From positions 28,429 to 92,428 of the forward strand of contig CAKOWE010000004.1 in assembly GCA_934122235.1 (NCBI GenBank): a stretch of DNA of 64,000 nt. The letters run 5' to 3'. The notes beneath the pieces are model-generated. The model ran no database searches and had not been told where the DNA came from. It saw only the letters and a program-made list of their open reading frames with translations. Source of the stretch: an uncultured Clostridia bacterium. Lineage in GTDB: Bacteria; Bacillota; Clostridia; TANB77; CAG-508. This document shows, in pieces, positions 18,328 through 27,560 of the stretch (positions within the stretch are counted from its first letter, which is position 1; every line of letters begins with the position of its first letter). The translations under genes and the position numbers were made by a program.

Positions 18328-19554
18328 TTAACTATACAATTTTTTTAGATATTTTATTCTTTCTTCATACAATTTTTGCTTTATTTGTAGTCCGTTTATA
18401 TTTCCATATTTATTTAATATATATTTTCCATTTATTTCTTGTAACACCTGTTTCCCTAGGAAAGCAAAACTATTTACTTGTTCTCTATTTTCCTTATCCG
18501 CATCTACAATTAACTGTAAGCCATCTAGTCCTAACATCGATTTTTCTACTCTCTCTAAAAATCGAACCTGTTTTGCTGGCGTCATTTTAAAGAAAATTCC
18601 ACCTTTCATATGTTCTTTGGAAGAAGTTATACCACATTTTATCCATATTGTTGGAATGCCTAAATTTTTACCAAATTCTTTTATAGCACTTTCGCCTTTT
18701 ACGTCATGTCCATAATGGTGTGGATATTCTTCCTTAGGGGTTAAGCCTTTTCCAAAATCGTGAACAAGAGCTGCAAATCTTATCTTTAAATCTTTTGTAT
18801 GTTTAGCACTTGTATCTAACACTATCATGGTATGATTATACGCATCGCCTTCTGGATGATATATTTGAGGTTGTAACGCTCCAATTAAATTGTATATTTG
18901 TTTAAAATGTACATCCAACACATTTGCTTTTCTAAGTATTTCAAAAAATATTGATGGTTTATCTTGAGCTAATGCTTTTCTAAATTCATCAAAAACTCTT
19001 TCTTTTGATAATGTATTTAGTTCTTGCTTTAAATTATTCATTTGTTGTAATGTATAATCTTCAACATCAAAATTTAATTGACTTGCAAATCTTGCGACCC
19101 TATAAACTCTTAACGGGTCTTCTGAAAACGCACTTGAAGTTGCCTTTATTATTTTATTTTCTAGGTCTTGCTTTCCATTATAAGGATCTATAATTTTACC
19201 CGTTATTACATCTTTTGCCATTGAATTTATAGTAATATCTCTTCTTGCTAAATCTTGTTCTATAGTTATATTTTTATTTGTTATTATTTCAAATTCTTTA
19301 TGTCCAATCCCTGTTTTTCTTTCTAATCTAGCTAGTGCAAATTCTTTGCCATCTATATCATACACTTTAAAAGCTTTTCCTCTTGAAAAAGCTTTGGGAA
19401 ACAATCTTTCAAACTCGTTTTCTGTTACTCCAGTAACACAATAATCTTCATCACAAATTTTTCTGCTTAATAATTCGTCCCTTACAGCTCCACCAACTAG
19501 ATATAATTTACCTCCGCATTTATCTAGTATATGTGCTATTTCTATTATGTCCAT
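18328..19554 (-). CDS. cca: CCA tRNA nucleotidyltransferase with HD domain
   Basis: 408 residues from ATG 19554, preceded by a ggggg RBS. The poly(A) polymerase/CCA-adding head has LVGGAVRDELLSRKICDED, RRDITINSMAKD and DPLRVYRVARFASQL. The HD domain has YNHTMIVLDTSAKH, LVHDFGKGLT and HHYGHDVKG. This is the gammaproteobacterial-type CCA enzyme with an HD phosphohydrolase, which repairs tRNA 3' ends. It is a single gene. Confidence 0.93.
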   Translation of the reverse strand: MDIIEIAHILDKCGGKLYLVGGAVRDELLSRKICDEDYCVTGVTENEFERLFPKAFSRGKAFKVYDIDGKEFALARLERKTGIGHKEFEIITNKNITIEQDLARRDITINSMAKDVITGKIIDPYNGKQDLENKIIKATSSAFSEDPLRVYRVARFASQLNFDVEDYTLQQMNNLKQELNTLSKERVFDEFRKALAQDKPSIFFEILRKANVLDVHFKQIYNLIGALQPQIYHPEGDAYNHTMIVLDTSAKHTKDLKIRFAALVHDFGKGLTPKEEYPHHYGHDVKGESAIKEFGKNLGIPTIWIKCGITSSKEHMKGGIFFKMTPAKQVRFLERVEKSMLGLDGLQLIVDADKENREQVNSFAFLGKQVLQEINGKYILNKYGNINGLQIKQKLYEERIKYLKKLYS

Positions 19555-19689
19555 TTTTCCCCCCATACACTTGTTATTTTTAAGTTTCTTATTATAATAT
19601 ATTATCACATACATCATATAATATTCAACACTAATACAGATTATAAAACTTTATATTGTTTTCTTTAACAATATTATTATATAACACAA

Positions 19690-19724
19690 AAAAGGCAACA
19701 CTTTAATTCTAAAGTGTTGTCTTT
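19690..19724 (-). terminator. Terminator after the por operon
   Basis: A stem aaaggcaacacttta/taaagtgttgtcttt with a 4-base loop (one G-T pair). It follows the porB stop by about 12 bases. Confidence 0.85.
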
Positions 19725-19735
19725 TATTTACTTTA

Positions 19736-20689
19736 TTATAATTCTTTAGTTGCTTCTTCTAGTCTTAATAATTCTTCCCATCTTGAATCAACTTCCTTTT
19801 GGAATTCTTCTATCATCCACTCATTGCCTGGCTTAAACATATGTTTAAATCTTTTTTGAACTTTTAAAAATTCTTCTACTGGTAATTTGTTCTTAGGTTT
19901 ATAATTTACTATATATTTTCCATTTACAACTTCATACAATGGCCAATAGCATGTTTCTACTGCAAGTTTATTTATATCCATTAACATTTCTGTTTGATAT
20001 CCCCAACCTCTTGGACATGGTGCTAGCACATTTAAAAAGCATGGTCCTTCTGTATATATAGCTTTTTCTGATTTTTCATATAAATCCTTAAAATTTGTTG
20101 TTGCAGCAGTTTGCGCAACATATGGTAAATGATGATTTGCCATTATTAATGTTAAATCTTTTCTTGACTGCATTTTTCCTGGAATTTTTGTTCCCGCAGG
20201 TGTTGTCGTTGTATCAGCAAATTTAGGTGTTGCAGATGATCTTTGTATACCCGTATTCATGTATGCACCATTATCATAACATACATATACCATATCATGT
20301 CCTCTTTCCATTGCTCCAGATAAACTTTGAATTCCTATATCGTATGTTCCTCCATCTCCACCAAAAGCTATAAATTTTGTCGTCTTATTTTCTGGTAATT
20401 TACCTTGTGCTTTCATTGACTTATAGGCTGCTTCTACTCCTGCACATGTTGCTCCAGCATTTTCAAAAGCAGTGTGTATAAAAGAATCCGTCCAAGCTGT
20501 ATATGGATATATAAATGTTGAAACTTCCATACATCCAGTTGCACTTGTTATTACAGCATGATCTTCTGGTTTTAATGCTCTTAATACCATTCTTGCAATT
20601 GGTGGTGCACCACAACCAGCACACATTCTATGTCCAGATGTAAATCTAGATGGTTTATTTGCTACTACTTCCTTTAGATTGTATGCCAT
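19736..20689 (-). CDS. porB: Pyruvate:ferredoxin oxidoreductase, beta subunit
   Basis: 317 residues. The TPP-binding subunit has CAGCGAPPIARM, SATGCMEVSTF, and the TPP signature GGDGGTYDIGIQSLSGA...NGAYMNTG. It carries cysteines for a 4Fe-4S cluster near positions 23, 26 and 53. Together with porA, D and C it oxidises pyruvate to acetyl-CoA and reduces ferredoxin. It is translationally close to porA (1-base gap) and last in the operon. Confidence 0.9.
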   Translation of the reverse strand: MAYNLKEVVANKPSRFTSGHRMCAGCGAPPIARMVLRALKPEDHAVITSATGCMEVSTFIYPYTAWTDSFIHTAFENAGATCAGVEAAYKSMKAQGKLPENKTTKFIAFGGDGGTYDIGIQSLSGAMERGHDMVYVCYDNGAYMNTGIQRSSATPKFADTTTTPAGTKIPGKMQSRKDLTLIMANHHLPYVAQTAATTNFKDLYEKSEKAIYTEGPCFLNVLAPCPRGWGYQTEMLMDINKLAVETCYWPLYEVVNGKYIVNYKPKNKLPVEEFLKVQKRFKHMFKPGNEWMIEEFQKEVDSRWEELLRLEEATKEL

Positions 20690-20690
20690 A

Positions 20691-21878
20691 TTATCTCTCC
20701 TCCCTTACGCCTAAATATCTATATGGATTATCTATCTTTCCTGTTTTTACAATTTCACTTAAATCATCATATACTTTTTCTATATCATCTGATTTTGTAT
20801 CTCTTCCACCTATACCGTATATATAATTTACTGTTGGAACATGTACATTTGCTACATACATTCCTGAAGCAACATCTTCGAACAAAGCTCCCCCAGCTGC
20901 ATTCAAAGAATCTGCTTTATCTAACACAGCAATAGCTTTTATATGTGATAAGGCTTTGGCAATTTCTTCTGCTGGAAATGGTCTAAATACTCTTACTTTT
21001 AGCAATCCAGCTTTTATTCCTTTCTCTCTTAACTTATCTACTGTATATTTTGTTGTTCCTGCAGTTGAATTCATACAAACTATTGCAATTTCCGCATCTT
21101 CCAATTTGTACTCTTCAAAAAATCCATATTTTCTTCCTGTCATTTTTTCAAAATCTTCTGCCACTTCTAATATTACTTTTTTTGCATTTTTCATAGCCTC
21201 AGCTTGTTGTCTTTTGTGTTCAAACAAATATGCTTGTAAATCTAAAGGTCCTATTGCTATAGGCTCTTTGTCATTTAGCAAATAATGTTCTGGTTTATAT
21301 GTTCCAACAAATTTCTTTACTAAATCATCTTCTATTAATTCTATATTTTCAATTGAATGCGAAGTTATAAATCCATCTTGGCATACCATTAATGGTAATA
21401 AAACATCTTTATGTTCCGCTATTCTATGTGCCATAATCAAATTATCATATGCTTCTTGATTATTTTCTGAAAATAATTGTATCCATCCAGAATCTCTAAC
21501 ACCCATTGCATCAGAATGATCATTATGTATATTTAATGGACCTGATACCGCTCTGTTTACCAAAGACATTACTATTGGCAAACGTAAACTTGAAGCTATG
21601 TATATCATTTCCCACATTAAAGATAATCCATTTGATGAAGTTGCTGTCATAGCTCTTGCTCCAGCTGCTTGCGCACCAATACATGCACTCATTGCACTAT
21701 GTTCACTTTCTACAGCCACAAATTCTGTGCTTACAGTTCCATTGCTTACAAAACTAGAAAAATATTGTGGTATTTCTGTTGATGGTGTTATAGGAAACGC
21801 AGCTACAACATCTGGATTTATTTGCTTCATTGCTGTTGCTGCTGCTTCGTTACCACTTAAGCGCTCTCTTATTGACAT
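20691..21878 (-). CDS. porA: Pyruvate:ferredoxin oxidoreductase, alpha subunit
   Basis: 395 residues. Alpha-subunit motifs are GNEAAATAMKQINPDVVAAF, PITPSTEIPQ, ESEHSAMSACIGAQAAGARAM, TSSNGLSLMWEM and NIHNDHSDAMG. The split four-gene form (porC-D-A-B) is the Thermotoga/archaeal layout; many Clostridia instead have a single fused PFOR. It gives acetyl-CoA and reduced ferredoxin in anaerobic metabolism. The related 2-ketoisovalerate enzyme cannot be fully excluded. Confidence 0.9.
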   Translation of the reverse strand: MSIRERLSGNEAAATAMKQINPDVVAAFPITPSTEIPQYFSSFVSNGTVSTEFVAVESEHSAMSACIGAQAAGARAMTATSSNGLSLMWEMIYIASSLRLPIVMSLVNRAVSGPLNIHNDHSDAMGVRDSGWIQLFSENNQEAYDNLIMAHRIAEHKDVLLPLMVCQDGFITSHSIENIELIEDDLVKKFVGTYKPEHYLLNDKEPIAIGPLDLQAYLFEHKRQQAEAMKNAKKVILEVAEDFEKMTGRKYGFFEEYKLEDAEIAIVCMNSTAGTTKYTVDKLREKGIKAGLLKVRVFRPFPAEEIAKALSHIKAIAVLDKADSLNAAGGALFEDVASGMYVANVHVPTVNYIYGIGGRDTKSDDIEKVYDDLSEIVKTGKIDNPYRYLGVREER

Positions 21879-21896
21879 TTTTATTTCTACCTCCTA

Positions 21897-22181
21897 CTAT
21901 TTCATTTCTATTGCACCGAAAGGACATACTTTTGCGCATACTCCACAGCCCTTACATGCATCATAATTAAATTCTTCTCTTTTTTGTTCTTTATTTACTG
22001 GTATTGCATCATCTGGGCATACAGGAAAACATAAACCACATTGTTTACATTTTTCAGATATATATATTGGTTTTAAACTTCTCCAATCTCCAGTTTTAAA
22101 TTTCTTTGCATTTCCAGCTTCATATATGTTTCCACCTATTGTCAATTCTTCCCAAGGCGTATTACAATCTATCTTTGCCAT
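21897..22181 (-). CDS. porD: Pyruvate:ferredoxin oxidoreductase, delta (ferredoxin) subunit
   Basis: 94 residues. Two 4Fe-4S motifs are present, CKQCGLCFPVCPDDAIPV and CKGCGVCAKVCPFGAIEM. The N-terminal ~40 residues (GGNIYEAGNAKKFKTGDWRS) are typical of PorD. It passes electrons from the catalytic core to external ferredoxin. It is part of the porCDAB transcript. Confidence 0.9.
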   Translation of the reverse strand: MAKIDCNTPWEELTIGGNIYEAGNAKKFKTGDWRSLKPIYISEKCKQCGLCFPVCPDDAIPVNKEQKREEFNYDACKGCGVCAKVCPFGAIEMK

Positions 22182-22215
22182 ATTTCCTCCTTATTACTCA
22201 TTTATTAACTTACTT

Positions 22216-22797
22216 TTATTGAATCTCTTTAACCTCTTTTAAAGACATTTCCAATGCTTTCATATTTCCTTCAATTACTTCTGGTTTTTTTGCAAATTTA
22301 TGTTTAAATGAGCCTATCATATCATTTAAGAATTCGTTTTCTTCCATAACTTTACTTACCTTCACAACAGCTGCTAACATTGGAGTATTTGGAAAATATT
22401 TTCCTAATGTTTCCATTGATACTTTTCTAGCATCTATTGTATAAACTTTTCCTTTATATCCATTCAATACTTTTTTTAAATATTCTCCATTTTTAGTTGT
22501 ATTTATAATAATTGCTCCTGTTTCTTTTAGTCCTGCTGTAACATTTACTGTTTCTAATAAAGTATCATCAACAACCACAACATAATCTGGTTCATAAATA
22601 TTACTATGTATTGTAATTGGTTTATTACTTATTCTATTGTATGCAGTTATTGGAGCACCCATTCTTTCTGGACCATATTCAGGAAATCCTTGAATGTACT
22701 TTCCAGTATTAAATGCAGCATCTGCCAATAATAATGATGCTGTTTTTGCACCTTGACCGCCTCTTCCGTGCCATCTTATTTCTATTAAGTTTTCCAT
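22216..22797 (-). CDS. porC: Pyruvate:ferredoxin oxidoreductase, gamma subunit
   Basis: 193 residues. It begins with IRWHGRGGQGAKTASLLLADA, typical of the gamma domain that closes the CoA-binding site, and continues with PEYGPERMGAPI. It is the first gene of the por operon. A ggaggat RBS precedes the ATG at 22797. Confidence 0.9.
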   Translation of the reverse strand: MENLIEIRWHGRGGQGAKTASLLLADAAFNTGKYIQGFPEYGPERMGAPITAYNRISNKPITIHSNIYEPDYVVVVDDTLLETVNVTAGLKETGAIIINTTKNGEYLKKVLNGYKGKVYTIDARKVSMETLGKYFPNTPMLAAVVKVSKVMEENEFLNDMIGSFKHKFAKKPEVIEGNMKALEMSLKEVKEIQ

Positions 22798-22918
22798 TGT
22801 TTATCCTCCTTTAGCATTTTTCACTACTAGTATATTGCTATTTTTATCTCATGTCAATATTACTAAACCACCTACATCGTATTAATATATCACCAAAACT
22901 CGTTTTTTTACTATAAAT

Positions 22919-22948
22919 TTTACATTTTATCATCATTTATGATATAAT
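22919..22948 (+). promoter_or_regulatory. Possible promoter of spoIIID
   Basis: tttaca at 22919-22924 and tataat at 22943-22948, 18 bases apart, lie 42 bases upstream of the spoIIID start. This is a vegetative-type match; the gene's family is usually sigma-E driven, and I do not see a good sigma-E match. Low to moderate confidence. Confidence 0.35.
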
Positions 22949-22989
22949 AACAACATCATTATTATGTTTGCTAATTGGAGGTAATCTTT

Positions 22990-23229
22990 ATGGACATGAA
23001 ACTAGTTAAGAGAGTGGTGAATTATTTTAACACTCACCATTCAACTGTAAGAAAAACAGCAGAAGCCTTTGGGATATCCGAATCGATAGTTTACAAGTAT
23101 TTGACCGTAGTTATGCCCAATGAAACATCAAAAAAAATATTGGAAACCAACCGGTTAATAGCTCATATAAATGGTGGAGAAACCACAAAAGCCAACTGGA
23201 TACTTAAGAATCACAACTCCAACAAATAA
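22990..23229 (+). CDS. spoIIID: Stage III sporulation transcriptional regulator SpoIIID
   Basis: 79 residues from ATG 22990, chosen because ggaggt sits 7 bases upstream; a TTG at 22975 overlaps the RBS. The helix-turn-helix reads TVRKTAEAFGISESIVYKYL, followed by the MPNETSKKILETNR block and the HINGGETT motif typical of SpoIIID. SpoIIID controls mother-cell genes. Codon use is unlike the neighbours (ACC, CCC, GCC, AAC, TCG, AAG), and it holds an in-frame CGG (23152) in AAC CGG TTA. A +1 shift at that CGG would hit TAA immediately after GGT. The Arg/Lys expected at this position of the family favours ordinary decoding here, unless the gene is truncated or newly acquired. Confidence 0.88.
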   Translation: MDMKLVKRVVNYFNTHHSTVRKTAEAFGISESIVYKYLTVVMPNETSKKILETNRLIAHINGGETTKANWILKNHNSNK

Positions 23230-23238
23230 TTAGTAAGA

Positions 23239-23267
23239 AAGAAGGAATCACATTTGATTCCTTCTTT
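23239..23267. terminator. Bidirectional terminator between spoIIID and the ferredoxin gene
   Basis: A stem of about 11 bp, agaaggaatca/tgattccttct, flanked by A and T runs between convergent genes. Confidence 0.8.
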
Positions 23268-23270
23268 TCT

Positions 23271-23459
<189 letters not shown>

Positions 23460-23472
23460 TTATTAATTAATT

Positions 23473-24387
23473 CTAATACTCTTCTTCTTTTTTATCCATT
23501 TTCTCTAGTTTTTCTAAATTTTCTAATTCCTTTAAATCTTCTATATTGTCTACTTTAATGTCATCTTTTTCTTCTGCATCCTTGATTATTTTTATCTCTT
23601 TTGCATCATATCTTTTATAAAAAGTATCTTCTGCCTCTGTAAATCTTACTTTTACTCTCTCTTTTAAAGTTTCTACTCCACACACTTCTCCAACACCATC
23701 TTCAGTTTTTACTATGGCTCCAATTTTAGGTAATCTCTTTAATTTTTCCTCATACACTTCCTGCTCATATTTTAAACAACACATTAACCTTCCACAGTTA
23801 CCAGATATCTTTGATGGATTTAAAGAAATATTTTGTTCTTTTGCCATTTTTATTGATACGGTTTCAAAATTTCCTAAAAAAGAACAACAGCAAAGTTCTC
23901 TTCCACACATTCCATTACCGCCCAACCTTTTTATTTCATCTCTTACTCCAATTTGTCTTAATTCTATTCTTGTTTTAAATACTGCTGCTAAATCCTTTAC
24001 TAATTCTCTAAAATCTATTCTTCCATCTGCAGTAAAATAAAATAATATTTTAGAATTATCAAATTTATACTCTACATCTATTAAATTCATATTTAAATTA
24101 TGTTTTTTTATTTTTTCTTGACATATTTTTAAAGCTTCTTTTTCTTTAGATTTATTTTCATTGTATTGTTTTATATCTTTATGTGTTGCAATTCTTACAA
24201 CTTTTTTTAAAGGATTTGTTATTTTTTCCTCCGGTAATTGTCTATTAGATATTACTACTTCTCCATATTCATCTCCATTAGCAGTTTCTACTATAACGTG
24301 TGTTCCCTTTTCTATTGTAAGATTATTTGAATCAAAAAAGTATATTTTCCCCGGTTTTTTAAATCTTACACCTACTATATTTTCCAT
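23473..24387 (-). CDS. ricT: PSP1 domain protein, RicT/YaaT-like
   Basis: 304 residues. The PSP1 core includes GVRFKKPGKIYFFD near the start and the cysteine cluster GGNGMCGRELCCCSF with SGNCGRLMCCLKYEQ. RicT works in a Fe-S-bearing complex (RicAFT) that affects RNase Y cleavage, sporulation and biofilm in Bacillus. The C-terminus adds a Lys/Glu/Leu-rich tail (DIKVDNIEDLKELENLEKL). It is downstream of holB, as in Bacillus. Confidence 0.88.
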   Translation of the reverse strand: MENIVGVRFKKPGKIYFFDSNNLTIEKGTHVIVETANGDEYGEVVISNRQLPEEKITNPLKKVVRIATHKDIKQYNENKSKEKEALKICQEKIKKHNLNMNLIDVEYKFDNSKILFYFTADGRIDFRELVKDLAAVFKTRIELRQIGVRDEIKRLGGNGMCGRELCCCSFLGNFETVSIKMAKEQNISLNPSKISGNCGRLMCCLKYEQEVYEEKLKRLPKIGAIVKTEDGVGEVCGVETLKERVKVRFTEAEDTFYKRYDAKEIKIIKDAEEKDDIKVDNIEDLKELENLEKLEKMDKKEEEY

Positions 24388-24409
24388 ACTAATCTCCTTT
24401 TATGATTAA

Positions 24410-25312
24410 TTATTCATTTATCATTTCCCATATATTCAATAATAAGTTATCTATTGTCATGTCTAAATTTGCATTTTTCTTTATTCTATCTTTAGTATCT
24501 TCTACTGTTTGAATTGTTTTTATGTAGCCTATTTTGTTTTCATTCTTTTCTAATTTATCAAAAAACAATACATTTATATATTCTAATATATTCATTGCCT
24601 CATCTTTATTTTTAGTTATTAACTCTTTTTTATTTAATAAATCTATTATATTTATATTTTCTATATTATTAAATACTTTTTCTATTTCTAAATATATGTC
24701 TTGCTTTCCTTTTAAATTTATTGCCTTTTCTACACTTCCAGAAAATAGTTTCAGCATATTTTCTGTTATGTTTGTGTATTCATATTTATCTATCAACAAT
24801 TTCTTTAGTTCTTCATCGTTTATTTTATTAAAATTTATTTTGACACATCTTGATCTTATAGTGTTTAAAAACATGTTTTCATTTGTTCCTATTAATATTA
24901 TTACAACGTATTCAGGTGGTTCTTCTAAAGTTTTTAACAAACAATTTTGAGCTTCTTTAGTCATTAAATCTGCATTATTTATTATATATACTTTTTTGCT
25001 TGATATTATTGGCTTTTCATATATTTTATTGTTCATCAAACGTATTTGCTCTATTTTTATACTATTTTCATCAGGTTCTATTACTTGAAAATCAGGATTA
25101 TTAGAACTTTCAAATTCTATACACGATTTACACTTGTTACATCCATTCTGCTCATTACATAAAATTGCTTTTGCAAATTCTTTAGCAAACAAAAACTTTC
25201 CAATTCCAGATATGCCTAAAAAAAGATATCCATGCGACACATTTTTCTTTTTTACTATTTCTTCTAATAAAATTTTGTTGTTATCATTTCCTATAAGATT
25301 TTCAAAATTCAT
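24410..25312 (-). CDS. holB: DNA polymerase III delta' subunit
   Basis: 300 residues. The AAA+ clamp-loader shape is clear: GYLFLGISGIGKFLFAKEFA (a P-loop-like turn), four cysteines CNEQNGCNKCKSC forming a zinc site, and LLKTLEEPPEYVVIILIG followed by a sensor stretch. The classical GxxGxGK is GISGIGK. The start at 25312 almost touches the lepB stop (25314). Clamp loading at the replication fork. Confidence 0.9.
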   Translation of the reverse strand: MNFENLIGNDNNKILLEEIVKKKNVSHGYLFLGISGIGKFLFAKEFAKAILCNEQNGCNKCKSCIEFESSNNPDFQVIEPDENSIKIEQIRLMNNKIYEKPIISSKKVYIINNADLMTKEAQNCLLKTLEEPPEYVVIILIGTNENMFLNTIRSRCVKINFNKINDEELKKLLIDKYEYTNITENMLKLFSGSVEKAINLKGKQDIYLEIEKVFNNIENINIIDLLNKKELITKNKDEAMNILEYINVLFFDKLEKNENKIGYIKTIQTVEDTKDRIKKNANLDMTIDNLLLNIWEMINE

Positions 25313-25313
25313 T

Positions 25314-25955
25314 TTAATTTACCTTTCCAAACTTATTAATTGGCCAAAATCTGAAAAGCACTTTACTTTCAACTTTATCTATAGGAACACAACCAAAAGC
25401 TCTACTATCTGTACTACCTCTTCTATTATCTCCTAAAACAAATATGCAACCTTCTGGAACCACTAAATCTGTAAAAACTCCTCCTAAAGATTCTGTAGTC
25501 ATACCTTCTGGCAAATAATCTTCTGCTAGAGCCCCTCCGTTTATGTACACTTTGCCATCTTTTATTTCTACGTGCTCTCCTGGCATTCCAATTATTCTTT
25601 TAATAAAACTAATTTTTCCATTTTCTAAGAAATAATAGTTAAATTTTTCCCACCAATTTGTTGGATTGTAATTATATATAGCAACTGGATTATTTAAATC
25701 TGGAACTCTTACATTAGTAACTGATGGTGATTCAAATGTTATTATATCTCCTCTTTTTAGTTCTCCATTAACTGTTCTATTCCACCTATTTAATACTAAT
25801 CTATCGTTTTCCATCAACGTTGTTGTCATTGATGTTTGGTTTACTACTGTTGGTGTTCCTATAAAATGTCTAAATAGCAAAGCTAATATTATGGCAATTA
25901 CAATACATAAACCCCATTCTAATATATTTTTTACCTTTGGACTAACTCTTATCAT
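25314..25955 (-). CDS. lepB: Signal peptidase I
   Basis: 213 residues. There is an N-terminal membrane anchor (residues 14-30). The catalytic serine motif region is VNQTSMTTTLMENDRLV, and the lysine motif is SFIKRIIGMPGEHVEI; the GDNRRGSTDSRAFG box completes the S26 signature. It cleaves signal peptides of Sec and Tat substrates. It is upstream of holB in the same operon. Confidence 0.92.
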   Translation of the reverse strand: MIRVSPKVKNILEWGLCIVIAIILALLFRHFIGTPTVVNQTSMTTTLMENDRLVLNRWNRTVNGELKRGDIITFESPSVTNVRVPDLNNPVAIYNYNPTNWWEKFNYYFLENGKISFIKRIIGMPGEHVEIKDGKVYINGGALAEDYLPEGMTTESLGGVFTDLVVPEGCIFVLGDNRRGSTDSRAFGCVPIDKVESKVLFRFWPINKFGKVN

Positions 25956-26043
25956 TTGAATATGACCTTCTTTCTAAAATACCATTTTATTATACAATAG
26001 TTAATAGAATTAATCAATGTTTTATTTGTGTTTTATAAAAACA

Positions 26044-27463
26044 TTATTGTTTAGTTGGTATTTGTATAACTACCTCTGTTCCTTGCCCCACAACACTTTT
26101 TATATCTATACTTCCATTATTTTGATCTAATATCTCTTTAGCAATTGATAATCCGAAGTCCTGTTCCTCCCATCTCGCGTGTTCTTGCTTTATCAACTCT
26201 ATAAAATCTTTCAAAAATTCTTTCTAAATCTTCTTCTGGTATGCCTATACCATTATCAATAATTTTAATATATGCATTATTATAAACAAATCCAACATAT
26301 AACTTTATTTTGCCGAAATCTCTTGTATATTTTATGCTATTAGACAATATGTTTAGTACAACTCTTTCTATTCCATATTTATCTGCATATACCGGCGGAA
26401 CATTTGCAGTAACAAAGCATTCTGTTTCTTGATGTTTTTTTTGTATTTCTATTTGCAACTTCTCTTGGCATTTTTTCACTAGTTCTCCCAAATCAAACTC
26501 TGTTTTTTCTGTTTGTGTTTTAGAATTATCATATCGTGATAATATCAATAAATCACTAACTAATTTTGCCATTCTTCTTGCTTCAGATGCTATCACATTT
26601 AAAAATTTATCTTGTATATCTTTTTCGTATTCTCCTTCTAGCAATGTATCCGCATATCCCATTATTGAAGTTATTGGTGTTTTTAATTCATGTGATACAT
26701 CTGCAACAAATTCTTTTCTCATATTGTCCAATTTTACATGTTCTGTTATATCTTGAATAACTACTATTATTCCACCAGGTCTATCATTTTCGTCTTTATA
26801 AGGAGCAAAAAACATATTTATGTATCTATCCCCAACTTTAACTTTTTGCTCTGATGATGTCCAATTTTCTAAGTATATAATTTTCTCCATGTTTATATCT
26901 ACATTTATTTTTTTGAATATTTTTTCGAATGTATCATCTTCTTTATCTAAACCTAAAAATGTTATTGCTGCTGGATTTATATGAATAATCTCCCCATTTA
27001 TTCCAAAAGCAATAATTCCATCTGTCATATGCAAAAGAATTGTTTCCATCTGCTTCTTTTGTCTTGTTGCTTCATTTAAATTTTGCTTCATTTCTACACT
27101 TATATAATTAAAAGCATCTGTCAAATCAGTAATTTCATTTTTCTTTTTTTCATCTGTTTTATTTGTTTTTATTGTTTCGCCTGTAACCATTTTTTCTGCG
27201 CTTTTAATTAACTTTGTTGTAGGATTTATTATATGCTTATTAACAAACAAACCAATCATAATTGAAATAATAGCAAATATGGACATTCCTGAGATAAATA
27301 ATATTTTGCTTTGTTGAATTTGAACTTCAACAGCTTCTTTTTCTATTACATTTTGTTCTAATTGTCTCATTGTTGACATTGAAAAGAATCCAATTCCTGA
27401 TATTACAATAATTCCAACTATAACTAATACTAATATTATTTTTATTTGAATATTTTTAAACAA
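26044..27463 (-). CDS. walK: WalK/PhoR-type sensor histidine kinase, read through a +1 frameshift at CGG
   Basis: The TTG start at 27463 is chosen for the aaggatg RBS. The product (472 aa when joined) has two membrane helices (about 8-30 and 45-65), HAMP, PAS, and HisKA with FVADVSHELKTPITS. The HATPase domain has the N box LNILSNSIKYT and the G1 box DNGIGIPEED. In the G2 box the zero frame reads GGTGL then CGG and stops after four codons. Skipping the C gives GGTGLGLSIAKEILDQNNG and a normal ending (TEVVIQIPTKQ) at 26044. The glycine restored is the invariant G2 glycine, so the kinase should be inactive without the shift. Its partner regulator lies just upstream. Confidence 0.88.
26153..26155 (-). 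other. +1 frameshift site, CGG in the sensor kinase
   Basis: Context GGA CTT CGG ATT ATC. Reading GGA CTT (C) GGA TTA TCA ATT gives GLGLSI, the conserved G2 box. It is the only in-frame CGG in the gene. Confidence 0.8.
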
Positions 27464-27511
27464 TTCTACATCCTTCTTTCTAGTTATTATTTGATATATA
27501 ACTTGCAATAT

Positions 27512-27540
27512 ATAAGGGCACATTGTAATGTGCCCCCTAC
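27512..27540. repeat. Perfect GGGCACATT hairpin between walR and walK
   Basis: gggcacatt and aatgtgccc face each other with a 2-base centre at 27516-27535. The flank CTACATT recurs at the 16661 hairpin. This resembles GTAGGG-type repeat hairpins seen in clostridial genomes; no clear T-run follows, so terminator activity is uncertain. Confidence 0.5.
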
Positions 27541-27560
27541 ATTAATTACATTTTTCACAT

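Noticed and set aside
26138..27523. Kinase start at ATG 27523
   Set aside because: It falls in the GGGCACA hairpin region with no RBS; TTG 27463 has aaggatg in front and begins the usual membrane helix.
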